Source of the DNA: Paenibacillus amylolyticus
Lineage (GTDB): Bacteria > Bacillota > Bacilli > Paenibacillales > Paenibacillaceae
Length of the DNA: 64,000 nucleotides
NCBI RefSeq assembly: GCF_003719335.1
Contig: NZ_RIAS01000018.1
Coordinates: forward strand, 62,001 to 126,000
Direction of reading: 5' to 3'
The notes below the pieces were generated by a model. It was not told where the DNA came from. It saw only the letters and a list, made by a program, of their open reading frames with translations, and searched no databases. Position 1 is the first letter of the stretch; each line of letters begins with the position of its first letter. A program made the translations under genes and the position numbers. This document shows positions 1 through 8,408 of the stretch, one piece after another.

Positions 1-170
1 AGTTGCATCAAGAAAACCTGGTCATTTTTCCGATGCTTAATCTCGTCTTTTTTCTCTATTAACTTATCATACTGGCTCTGTCGCAATCCTGCTTCAAACT
101 CTTCCACCGTAGCTTCAATGCGATAACCTGCAACGTAAAATGCATTCAATGTAACAATCTTCGTTTCCAT
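1..170 (-). CDS. GyrI-like / effector-binding domain protein, 3' part cut by window edge
   Basis: This is the first 56 codons of a gene that continues past the left edge of the window. The protein begins METKIVTLNAFYVAGYRIEA and goes on with a short strand-helix pattern. That opening resembles the small-molecule effector-binding (GyrI-like, AraC effector-binding) fold, whose members often begin with a strand and the phrase VAGxR. The start is well supported: GGGAGAG lies about six bases before the ATG at 170-168. Such proteins bind hydrophobic or cationic ligands, either as stand-alone proteins or as sensor domains. Only a quarter to a third of the domain is visible, so the assignment rests on the N-terminus alone. 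Confidence 0.6.
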   Translation of the reverse strand, partial: METKIVTLNAFYVAGYRIEATVEEFEAGLRQSQYDKLIEKKDEIKHRKNDQVFLMQ

Positions 171-245
171 CTTGGTCTCTCCCAATGTATAAAAAAATAC
201 AAGCCGTATTAACATTGCACTTGCCCAAAAACGATGTAACAAAAA

Positions 246-1091
246 CTAGGACCACTCTTGCCAATGTTGCTCCAGGAAAATCACTTCTCTCTCATAGTGA
301 GCCAGATGACCTTCCTCAACCATCTTCATAAAGGCTGCGTCTCCTGCTGCTGCACGATCCTCTAATGTTTTGCACATAAAGCGAATACGGGACACCACCC
401 CATGTTTAAGATTAGGTGGCACATTTAACCCGTAAGCTTTCATAAACATTGCGATACGTTTTTTCCGAACCTTTGCGTGCTTTTCGCTATCATATAAGGT
501 AACTGATTTTCCTTGGCCTTCAAGCTTGGGTGAAAAATTGGCTAGGGGTACACACGTGTATAAAGTGTAGGCGATATCCCACATACGCGGCCCCGGACAG
601 GCCAGATCAAAATCAATAATACCCTGCGGCAAACCATGTCTGAAAACGATGTTGTATAAAGCAAAGTCGTTATGGCAGACCACTTCGGAATTCTTTGAAT
701 TTGTATCTACTGATTCATGTGAGCGTTCATCTCTACCTATATCTGGATAAATGTTATCAGACTGTTCTACCGTGGTGAAATTTACGGTTGCATCGTGGTA
801 GGCTCTTAATAAACGGGCAACGGCAATCAGTGACTCGTCGGACCACATGTAACTTTCGATCTCCGGATAATCATTACCCGGGACGTCTCCGTCAACGTAA
901 GAGAGCATTTCTCTACCCTTCTCGTCCATGCCAAGATATCTCGGCGCCTGATGGAAGCCTTCCTTTTCCAGATGCAACAGCAGTTTATGTACATAACGAT
1001 TCGGGTGGGCACTACGGCGAACTGTATCTCCAACGCGCACAACTTCATTCACGTTACCACCCGTTAACTTCTCCTCCGGTAGTTCAGACAA
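246..1091 (-). CDS. Aminoglycoside-phosphotransferase-family kinase
   Basis: This 281-residue protein has the APH/choline-kinase fold. The Brenner-type catalytic loop VCHNDFALYNIVF (roughly residues 140-155 after the chosen start) contains the catalytic Asp and metal-binding Asn. It is followed by GIIDFDLACPGPRMWDIAY, which carries the second metal-binding Asp. The N-terminal part is a short ATP-binding lobe. I chose the TTG at 1091-1089 because GAGGAGG sits seven bases upstream. An upstream ATG would add about 49 residues of poor character and overlap the neighbouring small gene. The substrate is unknown. Family members phosphorylate antibiotics, choline, homoserine or sugars, and nothing here decides between them. 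Confidence 0.88.
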   Translation of the reverse strand: MSELPEEKLTGGNVNEVVRVGDTVRRSAHPNRYVHKLLLHLEKEGFHQAPRYLGMDEKGREMLSYVDGDVPGNDYPEIESYMWSDESLIAVARLLRAYHDATVNFTTVEQSDNIYPDIGRDERSHESVDTNSKNSEVVCHNDFALYNIVFRHGLPQGIIDFDLACPGPRMWDIAYTLYTCVPLANFSPKLEGQGKSVTLYDSEKHAKVRKKRIAMFMKAYGLNVPPNLKHGVVSRIRFMCKTLEDRAAAGDAAFMKMVEEGHLAHYEREVIFLEQHWQEWS

Positions 1092-1104
1092 CTTGAATCC
1101 TCCT

Positions 1105-1392
1105 CTATTGATAATTCTCTGGCCGCTCGTATTGATGTCTATTCTTGTTTTTATTTTTGTAGGTCCCCGGGAAACCGGCAACCAGCAATACGAATCCAAC
1201 AAAAAACATGAAATATACGAGTAGTCCCGTGGGTACATCTACCGTCTGCGTAACTTCTCGCAAACCTTGCTCCGTTCCGCTTCCCGACTCAACCAATGCT
1301 GCTGATAATCGGATGGACATTCGTTCAAGTGTGGATATAAACACACTCGCAACCATTAATACGACACCCAGAATCTTGTTCATCTGATTCAA
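1105..1392 (-). CDS. Small two-helix membrane protein, function unknown
   Basis: This is a 95-residue protein with two predicted membrane helices: residues 7-22 (KILGVVLMVASVFIST) and about 57-75 (GLLVYFMFFVGFVLLVAGF). They are joined by a polar loop, and the protein ends in a lysine/asparagine-rich cytoplasmic tail. The TTG start at 1392 is supported by a GGGGG box seven bases upstream. The gene lies 13 bases ahead of the APH-like kinase on the same strand, so the two are probably cotranscribed. I do not recognise a family. Confidence 0.65.
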   Translation of the reverse strand: MNQMNKILGVVLMVASVFISTLERMSIRLSAALVESGSGTEQGLREVTQTVDVPTGLLVYFMFFVGFVLLVAGFPGTYKNKNKNRHQYERPENYQ

Positions 1393-1407
1393 AATATAAC
1401 CCCCTTC

Positions 1408-1683
1408 TTATTCAAAAAAAATCTCACTGTACACTCCAGACAAAAAGGTCTTTAGCGTTTGAGCCAGTGCATAGTGGTTGGGCAGGTCTTTAGCAATGAC
1501 GCCTCCGATATTACCTGCCTCGCCTTGGGTTAGGCAGGTTAGTTGAAGCTCATTCGAATTTCCATATATGTATGAGAGCAAGTATTCCAGAGGCTGCTCT
1601 TGATATATTCGAATTTTGGTACCTGCCCAGATCGGCTCCTGATCCTGGATCTCATCCATTGGAATCCATACCTCCGTTGTCAA
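1408..1683 (-). CDS. Conserved hypothetical small cytoplasmic protein
   Basis: This is a 91-residue soluble protein with no signal peptide or membrane helix. It starts MTTEVWIPMDEIQDQEPIWA and alternates short strands and helices. An upstream in-frame TTG exists, but the AAGGAGG motif lies inside that extension. That motif is eight bases before the TTG at 1683, which is therefore the likely start. Fifteen bases separate it from the following membrane protein gene, suggesting a short operon with that gene and the kinase. No family is recognised. Confidence 0.6.
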   Translation of the reverse strand: MTTEVWIPMDEIQDQEPIWAGTKIRIYQEQPLEYLLSYIYGNSNELQLTCLTQGEAGNIGGVIAKDLPNHYALAQTLKTFLSGVYSEIFFE

Positions 1684-1864
1684 AACAACGACCTCCTTCA
1701 ATAGACTTTACTTCAATTATAATCCATGTTCTTCCATAAAGGAATTTTCTATAAAGCTATTAACGAGGTATACAATAGCTCTTAATCCAGCAGTTTTCAC
1801 CTATGCTTCTACGAATGAAGCTATACCTAGTTTCATAAGGTCGTGTTTCCCTGTATATCAAATA

Positions 1865-1886
1865 GCGCCGTCATCTCTGACGGCGC
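1865..1886 (-). terminator. Strong hairpin after the GNAT gene
   Basis: A perfect 9-bp stem (GCGCCGTCA / TGACGGCGC) with a 4-base loop lies just downstream of the acetyltransferase stop at 1918. On the minus strand it is followed by TATTTGAT, a weak U-tract, so it could terminate imperfectly. The rest of 1684-1917 shows no gene. Confidence 0.65.
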
Positions 1887-1917
1887 CTGGAATACTCTTT
1901 TACACTCCCGAGTCATC

Positions 1918-2457
1918 TTACGTAGCTAAAATATGGTGCAATTCCATATGACTTTCGAGAAAAGTAGCACGTTCGACATGGTACAAATCATATATGGACT
2001 GCTCCGAATTAATGGCCTGCGTAACCTCTGGATACAGGTCGTTGGAAAATGTAACGTATGGCAGTTTCTCTACCGCTTTACGTGAGCGAACATTTTGCTT
2101 GCGTATTTTCATAAAAACCGTCTGTATATCTTGTTCAAGAAACAGTTCTGTCAAAAAAGCGGACTTGGCTCTTTGACTGTATCCTTGTCCGAAATAAGGG
2201 GCACCGATCCACGTTGCCAGAAATCCAGTCTGGTTGACAATGTGATACAGATCAATGGTTCCGATTGCAGTTCCAACCTCATTCAAAATCGTGCGTGTTA
2301 TGGCGGTTCCCTGTTCTTCTTCTGCGATTAACTGCCTCGTTAAAAACATAAATTCCTCTTGCGACTGACATGCATAACGAACATAAGGGGAAACTGCGGG
2401 ATCCATCATCAAGCTGTGCAGAGATTGACATTCATGCAGCTCACGCTTCTTCAACAT
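1918..2457 (-). CDS. GNAT-family N-acetyltransferase
   Basis: This protein of about 179 residues has the Gcn5-related acetyltransferase layout. The central strand is TAIGTIDLYHI, followed by FLATWIGAPYFGQGYSQRAK, in which the G-Q-G-Y loop is the acetyl-CoA pyrophosphate-binding motif A. After that comes a helix and VFMKIRKQNVRSRKAVEKL, the typical motif B with the N-x-x-S/R-x-K-x-x-E pattern. I prefer the ATG at 2457, with GGGTGG eight bases upstream, over the TTG eight codons earlier. The gene stands alone, with a strong hairpin behind it. The acceptor substrate is unknown; the family acetylates antibiotics, polyamines and protein N-termini. Confidence 0.85.
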   Translation of the reverse strand: MLKKRELHECQSLHSLMMDPAVSPYVRYACQSQEEFMFLTRQLIAEEEQGTAITRTILNEVGTAIGTIDLYHIVNQTGFLATWIGAPYFGQGYSQRAKSAFLTELFLEQDIQTVFMKIRKQNVRSRKAVEKLPYVTFSNDLYPEVTQAINSEQSIYDLYHVERATFLESHMELHHILAT

Positions 2458-2614
2458 TCTGTCTACCACCCAATCCTTCAAGTTCGCTAGATCAAAGCAA
2501 AATTAAGTATAACCATGATTGTGTGGCATTTAATGAATTCTGCTTGCGGCTTGTGTAAAAATTCATGGGAAATTACGAGTGAACTGGCACTACGTTTGCT
2601 TGAGAAAACACACT

Positions 2615-2649
2615 AAAACGGCATGTTCCTGGTAATAAGAAACACGCCG
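2615..2649 (-). terminator. Rho-independent terminator of the GH5 gene
   Basis: On the minus strand CGGCGTGTT pairs with AACATGCCG (9 bp including one G-U pair) around a 13-base loop, followed by TTTTAG. It lies 27 bases beyond the endoglucanase stop codon. Confidence 0.75.
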
Positions 2650-2676
2650 CTGGATTCTTCCTTCTGACAATATCAG

Positions 2677-3879
2677 TTATTGCATGCCTTGCATGATAGC
2701 ATTAATGATATTTTGTTGTGTTACAGTATTGTTAAATCGGTTGAACAGCGCGAATCCATGCTGGCCGTTGAATCCGTTGTCCCAATAAACTGGAACCATT
2801 TTATATTTTTTTGCCTTGGCGGTCACGGCTTTGGCATAAACCGCTCGATAGGTACTGTTGCTGGAATCATAAGAAGATTTGTCAATGGAACCGAACTCAC
2901 CCATAACGACTGGATAACCTTGAGTCACAAATTTATCGTACATGGACTTGAACTGAGATTCCAAGTAATCCTCCTGCCCCCATGTCGATCTTTTGGAAGG
3001 ATTCGTCGCGGTAGCTCCCCATTGCGTAATGTTTCCATTTTCTTCACCAGCAAAATCCCATGGCGAGTAATAGTGTGCCGAGATCATGATTCGCTTCTGA
3101 GAGCTTGGAATTGCGGAAGATCTGAAATTATCACTTGGAACGACAAAACCATAATTGCCCACAGTGTAGTCAATGTTTGTGTTCCAACCAGGAACGAGCA
3201 ACCATCTTGCATTGTTGTTGCCACCCGTTTTACGAACAGTATCCACAAAAATCTGATTGTACGCGTTTAAGTTACCATAATAAGACGTATTCGGATTGTT
3301 GTAATTTCCGTCAAACACCTCATTCATGGATTCAAAAATAAGACGTTCATTATAATTGCTGAACTTGGTGGCAACTTGTTGCCATACCTTTTGATACTTC
3401 TCACGAATGACGTTCTGATTTCCACTGTTCACATGTAACCACGAGCCCGGAATCGAGTGGAACCCGTCTCCATGCATATTGATGACTACATATAAACCTT
3501 CGTTATACGCATAGTCAACCACTTGCTGTATACGATTAAGCCAAGATGCGTTCACTGTATAATTGGGAGCGCTTCCAATATAGTTCAGATAAGAAACCGG
3601 AATACGAATCGTTTTGAAACCTGCCGCTTTTACCTTTTTGATCAGCTCAGGTGTGATCGTTGGATTGCCCCATGACGTTTCATTCGGTGTACCGTTCACG
3701 GTAGCTTCCAACTGATTACCCAGATTCCAGCCTGCACCCATCTCTGCAGTAATCTGCGCAGCGGTTAATGATCTCATGTCAGCAGCAGCCGCCTTGGAGC
3801 CCCATCCCGCAAACGCCGCTGTGGCCATAAAAAGCAGTGCCAAACTGGCTATGCCAAATTTTTTAAACGTTTTCGTCAT
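2677..3879 (-). CDS. Secreted endoglucanase, glycoside hydrolase family 5 (GH5_4-like)
   Basis: This 400-residue secreted beta-1,4-glucanase is a single catalytic domain without a carbohydrate-binding module. A classical signal peptide (KTFKKFG, then a hydrophobic core) ends near the alanine-rich stretch before ADMRSLTA, about residue 34. The motif AGWNLGNQLEA followed by ETSWGNP is typical of GH5 subfamily 4. Glu187 in FESMNEVFDG is the expected acid/base and Glu328 in VVMGEFGS the nucleophile. The start ATG at 3879 has GGAGG seven bases upstream; an earlier in-frame start lacks a site. The gene is monocistronic, with its own terminator. GH5_4 enzymes attack cellulose, xyloglucan, lichenan or glucomannan, and the exact preference cannot be read here. 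Confidence 0.93.
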   Translation of the reverse strand: MTKTFKKFGIASLALLFMATAAFAGWGSKAAAADMRSLTAAQITAEMGAGWNLGNQLEATVNGTPNETSWGNPTITPELIKKVKAAGFKTIRIPVSYLNYIGSAPNYTVNASWLNRIQQVVDYAYNEGLYVVINMHGDGFHSIPGSWLHVNSGNQNVIREKYQKVWQQVATKFSNYNERLIFESMNEVFDGNYNNPNTSYYGNLNAYNQIFVDTVRKTGGNNNARWLLVPGWNTNIDYTVGNYGFVVPSDNFRSSAIPSSQKRIMISAHYYSPWDFAGEENGNITQWGATATNPSKRSTWGQEDYLESQFKSMYDKFVTQGYPVVMGEFGSIDKSSYDSSNSTYRAVYAKAVTAKAKKYKMVPVYWDNGFNGQHGFALFNRFNNTVTQQNIINAIMQGMQ

Positions 3880-4015
3880 AACAATACCTCCGCTTATTTT
3901 AATTTGGAACAAGCAGTGCAGTTATTCTAGTGATTCATCTGGATGGTTAAAGAAATTGATTGATTAGATTGAAGAAATAAGAAAAACTATTCCTCCCTTC
4001 TCTATGAATAGATTA

Positions 4016-4034
4016 TGCGAAAAAACGGTTCGCA
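4016..4034. promoter_or_regulatory. Operator-like inverted repeat upstream of the endoglucanase
   Basis: TGCGAA and TTCGCA form a 6-bp inverted repeat with a 7-base spacer, about 137 bases upstream of the endoglucanase start. On the minus strand a CATAAT box overlaps it and would serve as a -10, with a poor TTGGTG -35 fifteen bases before it. This arrangement suits a repressor site, but the promoter is weak by eye. Confidence 0.3.
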
Positions 4035-4104
4035 CCAACATAATAACACAATTATGGTAAATAAAGTTCATTTTCTTGTCCATTTTGACAGGTTATTACA
4101 CTTT

Positions 4105-5142
4105 TTAATCCAATTTGAAATGTTCGACCAGCCAAGCCATGAATTTGTCCTTCTCTTCAAACTGAGGATAATGCGCGGATTCATGAAATATAACCAGTTC
4201 TTTCTCGGGCGCTTTCAACATTTCCAAGTAGTCCCTGGCTGCATTAAGAGTTGTCATATAATCATATTGTCCCATGAAGAAATAAGTCGGAATTCGGATC
4301 TCGTCTACAATCTCAGGCAATGGGTGATCCAATGCTTCTAGCACAAGACGATCTTGCAATTGGAGAATTCCAGTATAAAACCGAATGACATCCACCCCAT
4401 TGTACTCCGGATTTATCAGAAATCCTTTAACATAATCAGCGTTCTCGTTAATGAGTCTGGCTGAACCTCCATACTTTTGCACAAACGTTCGAGGAGTCAG
4501 TCCTTTCCCTTGCTGTACGGAATCACGCAATAACTCTAATTGTTTCACATCAGCTTTGTTTCCTGACGCGTTTGCCTGCTTTATCGTATAATCCAGCGTT
4601 TCCATTTCACTCTGAATGGTGTCGGCCACCTGTCCAATTCCAATATAAGCTTTAAACCGTTCTGGAGCTTTTGCAACCGCCTTGATGCCGATATACGTTC
4701 CAAAAGAATGCCCGACCAAGATCACCTGCTCTTGATGCAGTTCCTCAGTAACATACTTTGTCAGTGCTATTAAATCATCTGCAAGTACATCGGTTGTCAG
4801 CTTCGAGTAATCCTCTGTAAAATGGAACGACTTTCCGCTACCGCGTTGATCATAATGAACAATTGTAAAATGCCGCTCAAGCTCACGCTGATATTTTCTT
4901 ACATAAGGAATCTCTGAGTACCCAGGTCCACCATGAACAAATAACAATACCGGATTGGCTCGATCTGTTCCCCTGATCATCACTTCGTGCCCTTCACCGT
5001 TAATGTCAATCTGCTCTAGATGGCTTATACTATTCTCCCCTTCGATACTCGGTGTCCATGTAGGAACAATGAGAAAAACCACTATTATTCCTAAGATGGT
5101 AAAGAAGGTATATTTACAAACTTTTGCTATCTTTTTTCTCAT
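4105..5142 (-). CDS. Membrane-anchored alpha/beta hydrolase (proline-iminopeptidase-like)
   Basis: This 345-residue protein has one N-terminal membrane helix (about residues 9-28, YTFFTILGIIVVFLIVP) followed by an alpha/beta-hydrolase domain. The oxyanion-hole motif HGGPGY starts at residue 70. The nucleophile elbow GHSFG places the catalytic Ser at about 146. The Asp of MGQYDYM (about 294) and the His of ESAHYPQFE (about 324) complete the triad. HGGPG is characteristic of the proline iminopeptidase/S33 branch, so a peptidase or esterase acting outside the membrane is likely. The ATG at 5142 has AAGGAG upstream; an in-frame ATG 11 codons earlier has none. It stands alone between the endoglucanase and the acetyltransferase cluster. 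Confidence 0.87.
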   Translation of the reverse strand: MRKKIAKVCKYTFFTILGIIVVFLIVPTWTPSIEGENSISHLEQIDINGEGHEVMIRGTDRANPVLLFVHGGPGYSEIPYVRKYQRELERHFTIVHYDQRGSGKSFHFTEDYSKLTTDVLADDLIALTKYVTEELHQEQVILVGHSFGTYIGIKAVAKAPERFKAYIGIGQVADTIQSEMETLDYTIKQANASGNKADVKQLELLRDSVQQGKGLTPRTFVQKYGGSARLINENADYVKGFLINPEYNGVDVIRFYTGILQLQDRLVLEALDHPLPEIVDEIRIPTYFFMGQYDYMTTLNAARDYLEMLKAPEKELVIFHESAHYPQFEEKDKFMAWLVEHFKLD

Positions 5143-5267
5143 ACGTTCTCCTTTTACTTCAAAGGATAAATCCAATGAACATCCTCTTTCTGTAACTCAT
5201 CCTGAAATATGTAATTGTGACCGCACCGACGATATGAATTGAATTGTTCCTAACAAACCAACCGTCG

Positions 5268-5801
5268 TCATCCGTTAAGCTCCTTTACCATATGAATATC
5301 TTTGGGCTCTTTGGTGTACAATTCTACGTCTAACTCACCTGTCACTTCACTGCCCTGGCTTTGGTAAAAAGATACCGCTGATCTCGTTTCGGTTGACGAG
5401 ATGTACAAGGATTGCGCTCCACGAATTCTTGCCTCTTCACTTAAAAAAGATAGAATTCGTGTCCCAATTCCCTGTCGTCTGTACGCTCTGGATACATACA
5501 TGAGATCGAGCTGCAACTGATTATGCTCTTTTCCTCTAAATTGATGGGCAAGCACACCGAATCCTACTAATTTCGTACCATCAAAAGCCCCATAAGCCAT
5601 TCCACCATGCTGCAATTCATAAACGTAACGATCCTGCATCTCTTCCAGTTGCCCCTGACCCCAACTGGCACACTCGTGATCTTGTTTGTGCTCAACTAAA
5701 CCCTGTGCACTGACCTCATAGATCAGGTCGATATACTCAGAACGATCAATTTCATGTAACTGTTTTGCATGATCCAGGTTCAAGATTTGGTATGTAATCA
5801 T
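5268..5801 (-). CDS. GNAT-family N-acetyltransferase (array member 5)
   Basis: This is a 177-residue GNAT. The acetyl-CoA loop is in YVSRAYRRQGIGTRILSFL (R-R-Q-G-I-G), preceded by the strand QLQLDLMYV and followed by the beta strand AQSLYISSTETRSAVSFYQSQG, a standard motif B. AAGGAG lies nine bases before the ATG. It is the most downstream of five adjacent GNAT genes on the minus strand and is separated from the next by 78 bases, so it may have its own promoter. The acceptor is unknown. Confidence 0.85.
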   Translation of the reverse strand: MITYQILNLDHAKQLHEIDRSEYIDLIYEVSAQGLVEHKQDHECASWGQGQLEEMQDRYVYELQHGGMAYGAFDGTKLVGFGVLAHQFRGKEHNQLQLDLMYVSRAYRRQGIGTRILSFLSEEARIRGAQSLYISSTETRSAVSFYQSQGSEVTGELDVELYTKEPKDIHMVKELNG

Positions 5802-5879
5802 TCTTTTTGTCTCCTTTTTACATCCTCTAAGCCTTAATATTCAGGTGTTGCTCCTGCTTAGGTGACCCTTCCTCTATAA

Positions 5880-6362
5880 TCAGAGCTCCAAAACGGTAAT
5901 ATACTCATCATGGCAGATCTCACCGTTATCACGGAAACCAAAGCTCTCATACAACCTTTTAGCATGTACATTTTCTGCACTATACGATATCCAACTATAT
6001 TGAGCAGGGCCTGCAGGGCAGGTCCGAATCCAGTCTAAAATCTTTTCCATAGCTTGGCGCCCGTATCCGCGATTCTGGAACTGCTCGTCAATCATCAGCC
6101 TCAGAATACAGTAGCTACCTTCTGCGATTGATGGCAGGTCGTACCCTGTAATTCCATAGGTGATCATTACAAAACCAACAGGTTTGTCATCCGCATAGAT
6201 TGCAAAAGGAAAGGGATAACCTCCGTTCTGGGAAAGCACATAACAGGAAGCCACGCTCGACAGATTGGAGGCAACGAACCGACGCTGTTCCTCCGCGACC
6301 TCCAGATTAAATACGGCACGCCGATTATCGAGTGTAATGTTCTGCAAAGTAATGGTACTCAT
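5880..6362 (-). CDS. GNAT-family acetyltransferase, spermidine-acetyltransferase-like (array member 4)
   Basis: This 160-residue GNAT starts at the ATG at 6362, with GGGGG seven bases upstream. It has the compact layout of the BltD/PaiA-like diamine acetyltransferases: RRFVASNLSS near the N-terminus, PVGFVMITYG, then CILRLMIDEQFQNRGYGRQA with the N-R-G-Y-G loop, and finally NVHAKRLYESFGF. Its stop is one base from the start of its upstream neighbour's stop region, so translation of the two is probably coupled. Polyamine acetylation is a reasonable guess from overall form, not proof. Confidence 0.82.
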   Translation of the reverse strand: MSTITLQNITLDNRRAVFNLEVAEEQRRFVASNLSSVASCYVLSQNGGYPFPFAIYADDKPVGFVMITYGITGYDLPSIAEGSYCILRLMIDEQFQNRGYGRQAMEKILDWIRTCPAGPAQYSWISYSAENVHAKRLYESFGFRDNGEICHDEYITVLEL

Positions 6363-6363
6363 A

Positions 6364-6948
6364 TTAAAGCCCCCGCTTTGCATCTCGATTAGCGAGGTAC
6401 TCGTCCTTTGTTAATCCGAACATAATAAAGTCCATATGTTTCCCATTAATATAAACAACCTGACGACGAATTCCCTCTTGCACACAACCCAATTTCTGCA
6501 TCATTCGAGCCGATCCTTCATTACCCTCCAGCACATAATCGTTGAACTTATGAAGCCTGCGCTCCAAAAACGCATAACGAAGCAAAATATTCATCGCGCT
6601 TGTGCCATATCCCTGACCACGATAAGTTTGATCGATGACTATGCCGATACTGAACGTTCCGTTTCGTTCATCAATGCTATTCAGATTAATGCCACCGATG
6701 TTATGCCCCTCAAGATTTTCGATGGTAAACATAATACGACCGTTGGTTGATGAGAATGCTACGTTCTGTTCTATAAATCGTTTGGCTCCAGCAATCGTTG
6801 GCGGAAGCTCAACAGCACATTCAAGCAGAATACGTGCAGGAGAGTCAAAGCCCTCTGTGTAACAACTCTCCCAGTCCTCTTCTTCAAAGGCTCTCAGCCT
6901 CACCTTGTCATCTTGCCAGTAATACTGGCTATAATCGATTGTTCTCAT
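6364..6948 (-). CDS. GNAT-family acetyltransferase, RimJ/RimL-like (array member 3)
   Basis: This 194-residue protein begins MRTIDYSQYYWQDDKVRLRA, the usual RimJ/RimL opening in which a strand carries V-R-L-R-x. The acetyl-CoA loop is IGIVIDQTYRGQGYGTSAMN and motif B is LEGNEGSARMMQKLGCVQEG. GGGAGG lies six bases before the ATG at 6948. A longer in-frame start overlaps the previous gene and lacks a site. Only one base separates its stop from the next GNAT, indicating one transcript. Such enzymes acetylate N-terminal amino groups or drug amino groups. Confidence 0.85.
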   Translation of the reverse strand: MRTIDYSQYYWQDDKVRLRAFEEEDWESCYTEGFDSPARILLECAVELPPTIAGAKRFIEQNVAFSSTNGRIMFTIENLEGHNIGGINLNSIDERNGTFSIGIVIDQTYRGQGYGTSAMNILLRYAFLERRLHKFNDYVLEGNEGSARMMQKLGCVQEGIRRQVVYINGKHMDFIMFGLTKDEYLANRDAKRGL

Positions 6949-6989
6949 AAGAATGCCTCCCTTTAAACGATGTATGTTGACTTGGTGAT

Positions 6990-7457
6990 TCATCTTATTT
7001 CCAATCTGTAAATAACCTCATCATCGGAATTGGTCAGATTCTCGCTTACAAATGACATGCTTGTATATAAGCGCTGGGCAATATGGTTGTCTCGTTCAAC
7101 GGTCAGAGAAATGACGTGACATAACGGATGTTTATCGGTGATAAAATCGATGATGGCTCTTAAAGCTCGTTTTCCCATACCTTGCCCTTGAAACGCCTTG
7201 TCGATCTGAAAGCCGCCAATCCAGTAATTATCTATACTTTCAGGCGTATAACTTATATAAAAGAATCCAATGATGTTGCCTTCGATTTGCAAAACGTAAG
7301 GATCAAATGCTTCATCCCATGGTTTAATATAGGCATAAGCAAGTCCTTCCGTAATACTTGGAACCAGATGTTTTTGGTTTTCATGTAGTGAAATTTGTAG
7401 TGCCTGTTCCCAATTATCTCGTGTAACGGGATGAATCTGGATGATGTGTGTTCTCAT
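6990..7457 (-). CDS. GNAT-family acetyltransferase, polyamine-type (array member 2)
   Basis: This 155-residue GNAT has the strand NIIGFFYISYT, the acetyl-CoA loop DKAFQGQGMGKRALRAI, and the motif HVISLTVERDNHIAQRLYTSMSF. Its form resembles the spermine/spermidine acetyltransferases of Bacillaceae, and it is clearly related to array member 4. The ATG at 7457 is preceded by GAGGAG. The gene begins 27 bases after the RimL-like gene at 7485 and is probably cotranscribed with it. The substrate is not determined by sequence. Confidence 0.83.
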   Translation of the reverse strand: MRTHIIQIHPVTRDNWEQALQISLHENQKHLVPSITEGLAYAYIKPWDEAFDPYVLQIEGNIIGFFYISYTPESIDNYWIGGFQIDKAFQGQGMGKRALRAIIDFITDKHPLCHVISLTVERDNHIAQRLYTSMSFVSENLTNSDDEVIYRLEIR

Positions 7458-7484
7458 GTGATCTCCTCATTCAACGGTTAATTA

Positions 7485-7976
7485 CTACACTTCGATAGAA
7501 AATACGGCAACTTGTTTACCTAGGATGTCGACATCCTTCTCATGGGTCATGCCATTCTTTTCCGCAACTCGCATCGAGCCTGCGTTTCCGTATTGGATCA
7601 AGGAGATCAAACGTTTCTCTCCTTGTTGCAAACCGTACTCCTTCCATGCGTTGGCTTGCTCATACCCGTAGCCTTGTCTCCAATAGGGCTCTCGCACCCA
7701 ATAACCGACTTCAAGCTCATCCGTGCCATCAATCACTTGCGGGATCAATCCAGACGTTCCAACAAGTTGCCGATCTTCTCTGTTAAAGGCAAGCAAAAGT
7801 CCTTTGCCTGCCTTATTCCAATGGATAAATTTCTCTAACGTCTGCATCGTTTCTTCTTTCGTCCATGGGTTTCCATGGCGAATGTATTTCATCACGTTTG
7901 GATCACTGGTCATCGTATATAAATGTTCAAAATCATTTTTAGTGTATTCACGAAATATAAGCCTTTCTGTCTCCAT
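7485..7976 (-). CDS. GNAT-family acetyltransferase, RimJ/RimL-like (array member 1)
   Basis: This 163-residue protein begins METERLIFREYTKNDFEHLY, a textbook RimJ/RimL start. Further motifs are QLVGTSGLIPQ, ELEVGYWVREPYWRQGYGYE (acetyl-CoA loop R-Q-G-Y-G) and IQYGNAGSMRVAEKNGM (motif B). GAGGAG lies eleven bases before the ATG. It is the first gene of the five-gene GNAT run. Alternation of RimL-like and polyamine-type members suggests the array did not arise from one recent tandem duplication. Confidence 0.86.
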   Translation of the reverse strand: METERLIFREYTKNDFEHLYTMTSDPNVMKYIRHGNPWTKEETMQTLEKFIHWNKAGKGLLLAFNREDRQLVGTSGLIPQVIDGTDELEVGYWVREPYWRQGYGYEQANAWKEYGLQQGEKRLISLIQYGNAGSMRVAEKNGMTHEKDVDILGKQVAVFSIEV

Positions 7977-8017
7977 AATTCACACTACTCCTCGCTTTAA
8001 CATCTCCATTTGGTCTT

Positions 8018-8408
8018 CTATAGTTTAAAACGACAACCTTCAAACGTTAGATCATTTTGGACCAGATTAACTGCTGATGCAATAGCCCCTTTTTGATGTT
8101 CAGATAAGCTCGCTTCATCTCCGTTCCAATCTTTCAACCACCAGAAGATTGAACTTATATTTCGGTACTCCATAAATAAAGGAATCCGAGCGATCCATTC
8201 CTGACTTATTGGCTGTTGTTGCACATCCCCTTCCTTCCCCATCGAGTAAATAAATCCGTATCCCATACACCCCAGTCATAATCAAAAAAAATATCCAGTC
8301 GCTCCTTCAAATACCGCTGCCACATAAGATTTCTCCTGATCACGGCATACAGCAGTCAGCTTGCCTTCAACCGTAAGAATTACTGCCTTTCTTCGGTACA
8401 CATTAGAT
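8018..8408 (-). pseudogene. Remnant of an APH/homoserine-kinase-type phosphotransferase
   Basis: Three fragments in two frames of the minus strand resemble consecutive parts of a YtmP-like kinase of about 330 residues. First comes a frame reading VEGKLTAVCRDQEKSYVAAV and FEGATG, like the family's V-E-x-I...Y-x-A-x-F-E-x-A-x-G. It then hits stops near 8280. A second frame carries FFDYDWGVWDTDLFTRWG, like the W-D-x-x-L-F-x-x-W-G segment. The first frame then resumes with EWIARIPLFMEYRNISS and FWWLKDWNGDEASLSEHQ, like the family C-terminus. The catalytic H-G-D and D-F-D loops are missing. The last 82 codons form an open frame with a start but no good ribosome binding site. The family assignment is by pattern memory. 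Confidence 0.5.

Noticed and set aside
2680..3270. Plus-strand frame of 196 codons inside the endoglucanase gene
   Set aside because: It is complementary to a well-supported GH5 gene and lacks recognisable domains.
5268..7976. GNAT array as a recent tandem duplication
   Set aside because: The five proteins differ in subtype and length, and their motif regions are not close copies, so simple duplication does not fit.
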